Part shown: piece after piece, positions 1 to 11,008 of the stretch
Position numbering within the stretch: position 1 is the first letter of the stretch
Layout of the letters: every line of letters starts with the position of its first letter
Assembly: GCA_928212115.1 (NCBI GenBank)
Contig: CAKMRJ010003334.1
Coordinates: 2,530,823-2,594,822 of the forward strand
Source: Lactuca virosa
Taxonomy: Eukaryota > Streptophyta > Magnoliopsida > Asterales > Asteraceae
DNA: 64,000 nt
Direction: 5' to 3'
Notes under the pieces: model-generated
Databases searched by the model: none
Told to the model about the DNA's origin: nothing
What the model saw: only the letters and a program-made list of their open reading frames with translations
Made by a program: the position numbers and the translations under genes

Positions 1-3000
1 TCAGCATATACTTCCTTTAAGTTTCTTCACTTTTCTTTGATTCTTAAAACATCAACATGTGACCCAGTCACATCATGCAATAAGAATCTCAGAATAGAAA
101 CTTAATAGAGTTAGACAATGGACTTTACCTGAAGTAGAGTCAAACATTTGACTTTACTATCCTTATGGACTTTTAGGTAAATTTGGCAGCTTCGCAACCA
201 ATGCCCTTCCTTTGGCAACAGAAACATATGGACTCTTTGGAAACGGTACACGGGACTATCACAGACTTAGCCTTTCTCTTTACCATTTGGTCAACCGAGT
301 TGACTATGGCCAATCCCTTTCGATTGGGAAGAGAAAGTTTTTTCTGGACTTCCAATGTTACCATTGTCAATGTCCATGGAAGTTTGGGAAGTTGATCTTC
401 CAATCAAATTTTGCTTTACCAATGCTCCAAATCATTGCTGATTCAGCATCATCAAGCAAATAGGTAAGATCATTAAGGGTCATGTCGTGATCTGTTATCA
501 GGGAGTGACGGAAGTCAACAGCCAGCTACCTTGAGACTTCGCACCCTACTCTCCCGGCTTGTCAATATGTGACTTAATCTCCAAGACCTAAGCACATATA
601 GACTTTGTTTGCCAATAGGGATTGAGTGACTTAGAACTTATCATGTCTTGAAACTTGTGGGATAAGGAGATTTATTGGAGGAGGTGGAGGAAGTGAAGTA
701 TGATTTCCAGTCCCACTAATGCACAACAAAGGGATTGATCTTTCACCTTGTTTGCCATTTGGGATATCATCTTCATTAGGAAGCTTGTTCCTAAAGATTT
801 GGGAAGACCATAGCTGTCTAAACTAGAAATCTATAATGGGAGAAATTCAAGTTAGTTGATTTAAAGTCCTTAATATAACACCCAATATGAAATATTAAGG
901 CTAGGACCCAACAACCTATTTATAACTGGAAGAGGGATGCCGTAATCCAAATTATAAAATAGTTGAAGGTAGGTAAATGACGATTTACCAATTTCCTACC
1001 ATAAAAACGAAATATAATTAAGTTTTTAATTGGATTTGAAACTCCTAGATCTTTTGAGATACATTGAACTTTCAATGGCATGTTTGAATCTCGATTGTGC
1101 CCTCTCAAGTTTGTGACTGGGATGCCGAGGATCACAAACAAGGTGTGAATAACCATACAAATTGACTTGGTACCCTCAACAATATTACCTAATCGATGTG
1201 CCGGTTAACCACACACGCTCCACCGATCTATAATAAGGTCAAGTTACCCTTTGCCACTCTTACTAGTCCATGTTAGTGTGCCGGTTAACCACACACACTC
1301 CACTAACGACTTGGTAAGGTACAAAGTGTAATTTTATGGGCTAGCACCAATTTCACATTTTCCTAAAGTAACTAAGATTGGGAATTTATAATGTATAGTT
1401 ACTTTATAATTCATTATACTTTTAACGAGTATTTAAAGTCGTATCCTACCCGTTCGGCTAACGACCCTCCACCGATCAAGGAAGCGGTGGGTGAGAGTGG
1501 ACACCCATTAAGTCACCATTTTATAGGCAACAACCTTATACCCCCCTTATAGACCGACTTTGTGAATGAGGCCTACTAACGGTAAGAATGACATATTCTT
1601 ATACATATCTATATAATTAAAATTATAATAATAGTATAAGGGTGTATTTTAAACATTTAAAATACTTGGTGGTTTAATCTATTAATTAAACTATACTTAA
1701 TTTAATTAAACTTAAACCATGTCTTTATGGAATTATTAACTCTTTAATTAAACACTTTAATTAATTTAATGAAGTCCATAAAGCTTGAATTTTACCTTTA
1801 AAAAATTCTAAGAGTTTCAATTTGGAATTAAAGTAAGGCTTTTCAAATTCCAAAACTTGAGGGCAAGAATTGAATTGAAACTATTCCAAGTCTCTTCAAT
1901 TTGTAACTTATGAGTTTTAATGGTTCATAAAATGAAGACTCTTCATTTTATGAAACCTCTTTAGTTCTTTAATCATAATTAAAAGAAGTGACTTTTGGTT
2001 ATCCATAACTTGAGGACAAGTTATGGACACCATCATTAGCATTAAGATCATGAATAAACAAGCATGTAAGTTACACAAAATTCCTATGATCTTCTAAAAA
2101 CTCATAAGAACAAAATTCATATCAAACAATTTCAAGAAAATCATATAAACATATACAATACTTGAAAATTGAAAAAGTCATGTAAAATGGGTTAACATAA
2201 TCATTATCATTTGAAAACAGATTTTACAAGTCCAAAACAGATTGGGATAATGATCTTAATCCATTTCCAGCAACAAAACTCGAAAAAACTGCCCAGCACG
2301 CTCCTACTCGCCGAGTGCATTATTCTACTCGTCGAGTAGGATGAATTTGTTCATGGACTCGGCGAGTCCTCCCCATGGACTCGGCGAGTCCAGTCGTCAG
2401 AATGCAGAATTTTCGATTTTTTAAGCAGTTTTGCATCAAGTATACAGAAAACAATCCTAGGCTCTGATACCACTGATGGGTTTTTAGCATTCTAACACTT
2501 CCTAAGTGTACATGCAACCCTAATAACCTTGAATCTATGTTTTCTCTATATACATGCAAATTTCTTTTCAAGGTTATTTCCTAACTAGCATGGCATGGGG
2601 ATTACAAAACATAAAACTAGTAGAAATACATACCTTGTTGTTGCTTGGATTCCTTCAAGACTTGTGAGCCTAGCACCCCAAATGTTGTGCCTCAAATGCT
2701 TCACACACACACAAGACTTGGAATAACTTGAGAGAATGTCACTTAGCCTCAAAATTGGTTATGCCCTCTCTAGTAACCCCTAGGTCACGATTTTGCTAGC
2801 CATAGGGTTCCTTTTATAGTGTTGTCACAATTAGGGTTTACACATGAATGCCCTTAATTGTCATGACTCTTGATTTCTCATGACCCATGGGTTTGTAACT
2901 CCCATGGACTATCCATGGAGCTCCATATGGTTATAACCAACCCATAAACCATGGATCATTAATCCACCATAAAAGAATTGATGATTGTCATAATCAACCC

Positions 3001-3278
3001 TATATATTTAATTAGTCTCACTTTGATCACCAAATAATACTAGATTAATACTGATCAATACTAATTAAATAATACTATTATTAATATATTAGAACTTATA
3101 ATATATTAATAATCATAAGTGCCTTATTCTCTCATTTAGTCTATCCAAGTATTGCAATGCCATGCAACCCAAATGGACCATGCCGGGTCGGGTCAAGTAC
3201 ATACCAAATAAAGTTATGGACTTAGACACTATATCCAACACCCTTTTGTCCCAAATCTTTATCGTTGTGAGTATGGAA
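1..3278 (-). repeat. Second copy of 7759-11041 (copia-like element 5' part), likely assembly duplication
   Basis: Base for base, apart from scattered one- to few-base indels, this equals 7759-11041: degraded gag (about 170-830), structured leader, primer-site complement (about 2460-2473), LTR (2474-3240) and then 38 bases of the same downstream flank (3241-3278) before the Ns. An independent insertion would have a different flank, so this is one locus represented twice (contig-end overlap or the other haplotype) rather than two elements. The kinds of difference, mostly single-base indels, fit unpolished contig ends. Confidence 0.88.
2474..3240 (-). repeat. 5' LTR within the duplicated copy
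   Basis: Read on the minus strand it starts TGTTGGATATAG and ends AAAACCCATCA (TG...CA). It is immediately preceded on the plus strand by the complement of the initiator-Met tRNA primer site (gctctgataccac), which fixes it as the 5' LTR of a minus-strand element. It is the duplicate of the LTR at 10229-11003. Confidence 0.85.
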
Positions 3279-3288
3279 NNNNNNNNNN
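3279..3288. other. Assembly gap (10 Ns)
   Basis: Ten consecutive Ns. On the left the sequence is the duplicate described above. On the right, 3289-3322 is 34 bases of flank followed by the target-site duplication of the copia-like element at 3328-11003. The fixed size of ten suggests a scaffold join of unknown true length. Confidence 0.99.
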
Positions 3289-3327
3289 TCTACACATATC
3301 ATTCGATCTTAACATTCTTACACCCTT

Positions 3328-4099
3328 TGATGGGTTTTTAAGCATTCACACTTCCTAAGTGTACATGGCAACCCTAATAACCTTGAATCTATGTTTTCTC
3401 TATATACATGCAAATTTCTTTTTCAAGGTTATTTCCTAACGCATGGCATGGGGATTACATAAAACATAAAACTAGTAGGAATACATACCTTGTTGTTGCT
3501 TGGATTCCTTCAAGACTTTGTGAGCCTAGCCACCCCAAATGTTGTGCCTCAAATGCTTCACACAAACACCACAAGACTTGGAATAACTTGAGAGAATGTC
3601 ACTTAGCCTCAAAATTGGTTATGCCCTCTCAAGTACCCTAGGTCACGATTTTGCTACCATAGGGTTCCTTTTATAGTGTTGTCACAATTAGGGTTACACA
3701 TGAATGCCCTTAATTGTCATGACTCTTGATTTCTCATGACCCATGGGTTTGTAACTCCCATGGGAATATCCATGGAGCTCCATATGGTTATACCCAAACC
3801 CATAAACCTGGATCATTAATCCACCATAAAAGAATTGATGATTGTCATAATCAACCCTATATATTTAATTAGTCTCACTTGATCACCAAATTAATACTAG
3901 ATTAATACTTGATCCAATACTAATTAAATAATACTATTATTAATATATTAGAACTTATAATATATTAATAATCATAAGTGCCTTATTCTCTCATTTAGTC
4001 TATCCAAGTATTGCAATGCCATGCAACCCAAATGGACCATGTCGGGTCGGGTCAAGTACATACCAAATAAAGTTATGGACTTAGACACTATATCCAACA
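3328..4099 (-). repeat. 3' LTR of the copia-like element
   Basis: Begins tgatggg and ends atatccaaca on the plus strand, matching 10229-11003 with several one-base insertions and deletions. The polypurine tract follows on the right, so it is the 3' LTR. Confidence 0.9.
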
Positions 4100-4111
4100 G
4101 TCTCCCACTTG
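4100..4111 (-). other. Polypurine tract
   Basis: Minus strand reads caagtgggagac directly before the LTR start TGTTGG. AAGTGGGAGA-type tracts prime plus-strand DNA synthesis in plant copia elements. Confidence 0.75.
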
Positions 4112-7100
4112 GATAAGTCTAATAACTATATTTGCAAATATGACTTCAAATCCGACTAGCAATCGTAGCTCTTTCAAAGTCTCTCGGAACTGAGATGATG
4201 ATGATACGCCATTTAAGATAAGTGATCATATAATCCTCTGTTCTCATGATATCAGCCGGACAAACACATGGAACCTGGTCTTACTTATTGTCCAGCATTT
4301 GTTTCTCGATCTCTGATTTGTTTCGACATAGAACTAAATTGAACACATCAATTAGGTTCTGACCGGGCCCGGTACATAGGTCAAAACCAAATCATCGAGG
4401 GGCCCAGATATCGCTTCTATTTCTAGAAGGAACAGATAAACTTCGACTGATATGCTTGTACTAACTACTTGTTGAATTCCTCACAAAGGCACGTTTTATG
4501 ACATCGAGTTACCAATGCGTTTTCATGCAATCAATGAATAACCAACTCATAGTCAACAACTCATATCTCTAGGTTTGAAGATTTATATGATATTACCGTC
4601 TCACGATCACTCGAGATAAATTCCATGAAGTGATGCAAGTGAGCGTGGGTTGAATCCAATACTCATCCCTTATGAGTACTCATGAATGTTGTAGCAACCA
4701 TTGCATTGTCTAAAGCACTTTAGACAAATCATACAAGCCAAATTCATGACAGTCTTGATTCATATCTACTTCCAACATATGACTGACTGTGGATGGTTTG
4801 AATAATATGATATATACCATAACATAATTATTCTGGAAGTCAAAACATGCAAAGTGAAACATAAGAATAATACTAATCTTATATGGCCCAACACTTTGAG
4901 TGTAAATAAAACACCTTTTATTTAAGCACCATATTGATTACTCATTATTTATGTTTCGATTAATCAACTTTATGCTTGAATTAAAACATTAGTTGTCCCA
5001 TGCTCCAAGCATGTACACTATGTTTTTCCAAACAACAATATGCCATACTCCAAGTATGCATACTATGTTTACATATGGTCCTCTCTTTGTGAAATAGATC
5101 AATTGACAATATTCCAATGATGCTCATTTCACAATTCCAATCCTCGTTGTAAATGAAAGAATACCAAACTCTTGCCATCTACTGTAATCTGTTAGATTCT
5201 AAACTTATATGGCAATGATCCCCTTGTAATGACTATGCACAGAAGTCACAAAGACTGGCAACAGAAATTACAAAGTATTCCAATGGAAAACAATTCCATG
5301 GAAATGAAGTCTCAAATTCAAAGTACATTCCTTTGAACATCCTTCTTAGCATTAAGTTCTTTAATCTTACACAGATTCAAAGAATAACTTCCACCTATGG
5401 AGACAATTCCATATTACCATTTTGACCATCACTTCTGAACAAGAGTTGCCTCTTTTCAAAATATGTTAATATGGTCCTTACTCTATACTTCTAATTGTCC
5501 ATGAGCAACCAATCTTTGGTAAACCTCAGATTGTCCTCGACAACTTTGCTTAATCATTTTAGTCATTTCCAGTTTCTATTCCTTTTCCATCTTAATGCCC
5601 TAGGCATTTGGAAAATTTAGAATGGATGAATATTATAGCACATGTAATCAAACCTATACCCAAAGCATATGGGACATGATTTATGCTATAAAATTTTTTA
5701 TTTGCCATGTTTTCATAATTCGAACTATGAAGAGGGATGCCGTATACTCATAATCGATTTTGAGACGCGACCTATATAGAATTCCTTATGTTAAACCATT
5801 CCAACATAACATTCATATATATTCTTGACTAAAGTAGATTAAATTCTCAATCTAAGCTTGTAGAATTGGAGTGAAGTATAAAATCCTCTCCCTTAATTAT
5901 AGCAAAACAACTTTTTCAAGGCGAATTGAAACTTTTGTTTTCTAATTAACATTGCTAACCTGCAATATTTAACATAATCGTCATGCTCCCACTAGCATAA
6001 TGATTACCAGCATAACACTTTATGCTCCCACTAGCTTTGACATGTACTCAGAAATCTACTGGACTTCTAGAAATCAATACTTTATTGACTTTCTTACCAA
6101 AGTTCATATTTCTGATACTAGATTGCTTTGATAAGACTTTATCAAAAACATACACCTTTCCTTAGATAACTCACATGTTTGTCTAGACCTTTTGCAATTC
6201 TCACTAGTTAGTGTGCCGGTTAACCACACACGCTCCACTAACTATATGAGAATGCAAATATCACAACCGCTATCTATAAAATCTTCTTAGTGGAAGCGTT
6301 TCCTCACCATCATTTTCATGAATCGAAGAGAAACCTTATGACACTTAGATTTTATGGTGTATGTGTTCCTATCCATGTGAATTTGTCATAACCATAATCA
6401 CAGGACTAGGTTTGTAGTGAACTTCCAAATTCATAGGGACTGAACTTGTGCAATCTTAATTTCTTGCCACCTGGTAGCACAATGCCCACCATTGCTTCCG
6501 AGTTGTTATGCAACAATTGAGAACTCATAGAACTCACAAGCATAATCAACTTTCAACTGGAACAGACACAGAAACAAGAATATGTCAACACGATAGGTTA
6601 CAAACCTCAAGTCGTGGGCTAGTGATTAACAAAACTCTTGATTTAGTTCTTGAAACTATTTCAGAATCATTTAGACCCCCACTATCCTCTTGACATATAA
6701 GACTTCTCTTGTCAAGAACCATTCCTTGACAAAACAAATATTCAAGATCTAGTGCGGATTCTTATCAAGTTAAACACTTCTCACTATTGGTCTTAGCTGG
6801 TCTTTGTTTTATCCAAAACATCACAACTTACCAATCTCAAATGTACAAGAATAGGAAACATCTTACTCTACATTTGACAAGTGTTATGAACTTTCTAAAG
6901 ACTATGTCACTCAAGTTACAATCTTGGAGTATAACTCCAGGATTTGTTTTTGGCACGAAGTATGAATTATCTTTTGATTTAACCATTTCAACAATTCACG
7001 ATTCCTCTCCTCAGGCAACAAACACACTAAGGTGTCCTTAGAGGATCAATTGTGATATGGTTCCATAATCACTAAGATAATCATAAAACAAAATACACAA

Positions 7101-7930
7101 GTACTCTCCCATCTTCAGATTGGAGAAAATTTTATCTTTCTGCCTTATTTGATTCTTCTTATTCATTCTGCCATACATTGAAACTTTCCAATGTTTCAGA
7201 ATTACACTTAAACTCGTAAGCATAACCATATTTACTAAACTTTAGTAAATCATAACGAATAATCTTATCTACCTTGTGGTGGACCTGACCAGCACACAAC
7301 CAAGTGTACCCAATCTTTAGTCCTTCACTTGACTCACATGTACATGTGAACAAGGATTAGGAATTAGTCTAATTTCCCAAAGACGAAAACTTCTCATTCA
7401 TCATACAATACAAGTTGCATGATTCCAAGTTTCTATCTAACTGAAACTTGGGCGATGAGAATCTTTCCTTATTTGGTAAATTATGATACTACCACAAATG
7501 AGAATCAAATCCATTTTCAAATATTGCTATTAATGGAAACATATAATCAACAATTTTTCACAAATGCCATTGTAAGGATACTTAAAATAAATAAAATCAA
7601 ATTTCTTTATTTTAAAACTTTGCGGAAAACTTATCCTTACAACCCATATGAAAACCTTGTTGTTATCTATTCCTAAGCAATATGTCTCAACTCTTAAGTA
7701 ATAGCTCAAAATTCTGATCACCGAACCATGCGATCAAAATCCCTCTTCGCGATCAGAATCAGCATATACTTCCTTTAAGTTTCTTCACTTTTCTTTGATT
7801 CTTAAAACATCAACATGTGACCCAGTCACATCATGCAATAAGAATCTCAGAATAGAAACTTAATAGAGTTAGACAATGGACTTTACCTGAAGTAGAGTCA
7901 AACATTTGACTTTACTATCCTTATGGACTT
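4112..7930 (-). other. Non-coding interior of the copia-like element
   Basis: 3.8 kb between the gag relic and the polypurine tract. Both strands are broken by frequent stops, and I could not match any stretch to protease, integrase, reverse transcriptase or RNase H motifs. Part of it (about 7300-7759) is conserved with 39000-39460 in the sister element on the plus strand, so it is a stable part of the family rather than random filler. Confidence 0.65.
6206..6243 (-). repeat. Third copy of the GGTTAACC hairpin motif, near the 3' end
   Basis: An 8-base outer stem (agttagtg / cactaact) encloses the same core as the twin hairpins in the leader, including the palindrome GGTTAACC. It lies far from the leader, in the 3' third of the element. 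Confidence 0.7.
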
Positions 7931-8584
7931 TTAGGTAAATTTGGCAGCTTCGCAACCAATGCCCTTCCTTTGGCAACAGAAACATATGGACTCTTTGGAA
8001 ACGGTACACGGGACTATCACAGACTTAGCCTTTCTCTTTACCATTTGGTCAACCGAGTTGACTATGGCCAATCCCTTTCGATTGGGAAGAGAAAGTTTTT
8101 CTGGACTTCCAATGTTACCATTGTCAATGTCCATGGAAGTTGGGAAGTTGATCTTCCAATCAAATTTTGCTTTACCAATGCTCCAAATCATTGCTGATTC
8201 AGCATCATCAAGCAAATAGGTAAGATCATTAAGGGTCATGTCGTGATCTGTTATCAGGGAGTGACCAAGTCAACAGCCAGCTACCTTGAGACTTCGACAC
8301 CCTACTCTCCCGGCTTGTCAATATGTGACTTAATCTCCAAGACCTAAGCACATATAGACTTTGTTTGCCAATAGGGATTGAGTGACTTAGAACTTATCAT
8401 GTCTTGAAACTTGTGGGATAAGGAGATTTATTGGAGGAGGTGGAGGAAGTGAAGTATGATTTCCAGTCCCACTAATGCACAACAAAGGGATTGATCTTTC
8501 ACCTTGTTGCCATTTGGGATATCATCTTCATTAGGAAGCTGTTCCTAAAGATTTGGGAAGACCATAGCTGTCTAAACTAGACAT
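7931..8584 (-). pseudogene. Decayed copia-type gag
   Basis: Minus-strand remains of a gag-like protein. A proline run (PPPPP) near the N terminus, then a part reading DDAESAMIW, then a lysine-rich stretch (QMVKRKAK) leading into a broken zinc knuckle, CFCCQRKGIGC, which lacks the usual CX2CX4HX4C spacing and histidine. Gag forms the particle that packages element RNA. The frame starts at a plausible ATG (8582-8584) but has several frameshifts and stops; only the last 102 codons are continuous. The sister element at 38227-38860 has the same parts, which supports a once functional protein. The knuckle damage and frameshifts mean this copy makes no working gag. Confidence 0.6.
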
Positions 8585-8947
8585 CTATAATGGGAGAAAT
8601 TCAAGTAGTAGTTGATTTAAAGTCCTTAATATAACACCCAATATGAAATATTAAGGCTAGGACCCAACAACCTATTTATAACTGGAAGAGGGATGCCGTA
8701 ATCCAAATTATAAAATAGTTGAAGGTAGGTAAATGACGATTTACCAATTTCCTACCATAAAAACGAAATATAATTAAGTTTTTAATTGGATTTGAAACTC
8801 CTAGATCTTTTGAGATACATTGAACTTTCAATGGCATGTTTGAATCTCGATTGTGCCCTCTCAAGTTTGTGACTGGGATGCCGAGGATCACAAACAAGGT
8901 GTGAATAACCATACAAATTGACTTGGTACCCTCAACAATATTACCTA

Positions 8948-8983
8948 ATCGATGTGCCGGTTAACCACACACGCTCCACCGAT
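8948..8983 (-). repeat. Twin hairpin A with GGTTAACC loop palindrome
   Basis: Outer arms atcgatg and caccgat pair over 7 positions (one G-T), enclosing a core shared with 9028-9063. The core includes GGTTAACC, an 8-base perfect palindrome. In the plus-strand sister copy it corresponds to 37822-37857. Confidence 0.7.
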
Positions 8984-9027
8984 CTATAATAAAGTCAAGT
9001 TACCCTTTGCCACTCTTACTAGTCCAT

Positions 9028-9063
9028 GTTAGTGTGCCGGTTAACCACACACGCTCCACTAAC
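9028..9063 (-). repeat. Twin hairpin B with GGTTAACC loop palindrome
   Basis: Outer arms gttagtg and cactaac are perfectly complementary, and differ in sequence from the arms of hairpin A while the core is the same. It lies 80 bases from hairpin A; the pair also occurs at 37739-37774/37822-37857 with similar spacing. Confidence 0.72.
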
Positions 9064-10060
9064 GACTTGGTAAGGTACAAAGTGTAATTTTATGGGCTAG
9101 CACCAATTTCACATTTTCCTAAAGTAACTAAGATTGGGAATTTATAATGTATAGTTACTTTATAATTCATTATACTTTTAACGAGTATTTAAAGTCGTAT
9201 CCTACCCGTTCGGCTAACGACCCTCCACCGATCAAGGAAGCGGTGGGTGAGAGTGGACACCCATTAAGTCACCATTTTATAGGCAACAACCTTATACCCC
9301 CCTTATAGACCGACTTTGTGAATGAGGCCTACTAACGGTAAGAATGAGATTCTTATTCTTATACATATCTATAATAAAATTATAATAATAGTATAAGGGT
9401 GTATTTTAAACATTAAAATACTGGGTGGTTTAATCTATTAATTAAACTATACTTAATTTAATTAAACTTAAACCATGTCTTTATGGAATTATTAACTCTT
9501 TTAATTAAACACTTTAATTAATTTAATGAAGTCCATAAAGCTGAATTTTACCTTTAAAAATTCTAAGAGTTCAATTTGGAATTAAAGTATAAGGCTTTTC
9601 AAATTCCAAAACTTGAGGGCAAGAATTGAAACTATTCCAAGTCTCTTCAATTTGTAACTTATGAGTTTTAATGGTTCATAAAATGAAGACTCTTCATTTT
9701 ATGAAACCTCTTTAGTTCTTTAATCATAACTAAAAGAAGTAACTTTTGGTTATCCATAACTTGAGGACAAGTTATGGACACCATCATTAGCATTAAGATC
9801 ATGAATTAAACAAGCATGTAAGTTACACAAAATTCCTATGATCTTTAAAAAACTCATAAGAACAAAATTCATATCAAACAATTTCAAGAAAATCATATAA
9901 ACATATACAATACTTGAAAATTGATAAAAGTCACGTAAAATGGGTTAACATAATCATTATCATTTTGAAAAACAGATTTTACAAGTCCAAAACAGATTGG
10001 GATAATGATCTTAATCCATTTCCAGCAACAAAACTCGAAAAAACTGCCCAGCACGCTCCT

Positions 10061-10144
10061 ACTCGCCGAGTGCATTATTCTACTCGTCGAGTAGGATGAA
10101 TTTGTTCATGGACTCGGCGAGTCCTCCCCATGGACTCGGCGAGT
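10061..10144 (-). repeat. Four ACTCGNCGAGT motifs in a copia-like leader
   Basis: actcgccgagt (10061), actcgtcgagt (10082), actcggcgagt (10112) and actcggcgagt (10134). They sit within 170 bases of the primer site. The same inverted motif is the hallmark of the Ty3/gypsy LTRs at 33617-35656, 47573-49623 and 56775-58884, so it is shared across superfamilies. Confidence 0.85.
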
Positions 10145-10214
10145 CCAGTCGTCAGAATGCAGAATTTTCGATTTTTTAAGCAGTTTTGCATCAAGTATAC
10201 AGAAAACAATCCTA

Positions 10215-10228
10215 GGCTCTGATACCAC
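10215..10228 (-). other. Primer binding site (initiator Met tRNA)
   Basis: Minus strand reads TGGTATCAGAGCC right after the LTR end, complementary to the 3' end of plant initiator-Met tRNA. This fixes element direction. Confidence 0.9.
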
Positions 10229-11003
10229 TGATGGGTTTTTAAGCATTCTAACACTTCCTAAGTGTACATGCAACCCTAATAACCTTGAATCTATGTTTCT
10301 CTATATACATGCAAATTTCTTTTTCAAGGTTATTTCCTAACTAGCATGGCATGGGGATTACATAAAACATAAAAACTAGTAGAAATACATACCTTGTTGT
10401 TGCTTGGATTCCTTCAAGACTTTGTGAGCCTAGCACCCCAAATGTTGTGCCTCAAATGCTTCACACAACACCACAAGACTTGGAATAACTTGAGAGAATG
10501 TCACTTAGCCTCAAAATTGGTTATGCCCTCTCTAGTAACCCCTAGGTCACGATTTTGCTAGCCATAGGGTTCCTTTTATAGTGTTGTCACAATTAGGGTT
10601 TACACATGAATGCCCTTAATTGTCATGACTCTTGATTTCTCATGACCCATGGGTTTGTAACTCCCATGGACTATCCATGGAGCTCCATATGGTTATAACC
10701 AAACCCATAAACCATGGATCATTAATCCACCATAAAAGAATTGATGATTGTCATAATCAACCCTATATATTTAATTAGTCTCACTTTGATCACCAAATTA
10801 ACTAGATTAATACTTGATCAATACTAATTAAATAATACTATTATTAATATATTAGAACTTATAATATATTAATAATCATAAGTGCCTTATTCTCTCATTT
10901 AGTCTATCCAAGTATTGCAATGCCATGCAACCCAAATGGACCATGCCGGGTCGGGTCAAGTACATACCAAATAAAGTTATGGACTTAGACACTATATCCA
11001 ACA
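10229..11003 (-). repeat. 5' LTR of the copia-like element
   Basis: 775 bases, TG...CA ends, flanked on the right by the target-site duplication ccctt (11004-11008). Its interior end abuts the primer site. An AT-rich stretch (about 10770-10890) is typical of the family. Confidence 0.9.
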
Positions 11004-11008
11004 CCCTT

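Larger units (their letters stand above)
8672..9778 (-). promoter_or_regulatory. Structured leader: array of inverted repeats between primer site and gag
   Basis: At least seven inverted repeats lie upstream of gag in the element's sense direction: 9753-9778 (11 bp, loop agga), 9675-9705 (15 bp arms, one-base spacer), 9225-9246 (CCACCG/CGGTGG), twin hairpins 9028-9063 and 8948-8983, 8865-8895 (8 bp), and 8672-8718 (about 10 bp with one bulge). The last two share the loop word GGGATGCC. The same series, in the same order, is found on the plus strand at 36987-38143 and, partly, at 55779-56340. RNA structure is inferred from complementarity; function is not known. Confidence 0.65.
3328..11003 (-). 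mobile_element. Complete copia-like LTR retrotransposon lacking a recognisable pol (LARD-like)
   Basis: Two LTRs (3328-4099 and 10229-11003) bound a 6.1 kb interior. The element is flanked by a 5-base target-site duplication, ccctt, at 3323-3327 and 11004-11008. A primer-site complement lies beside the right LTR and a purine tract beside the left LTR, so transcription runs right to left. The interior holds a decayed copia-type gag and a long leader, but I find no protease, integrase or reverse transcriptase frame; no interior frame exceeds about 100 codons. TGTTGGATATAG-type termini and gag wording fit the copia superfamily. It would depend on enzymes from a relative to move. The LTRs match closely apart from small indels; those are concentrated in the copy nearest the assembly gap, so age from LTR divergence would be unreliable here. 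Confidence 0.88.
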
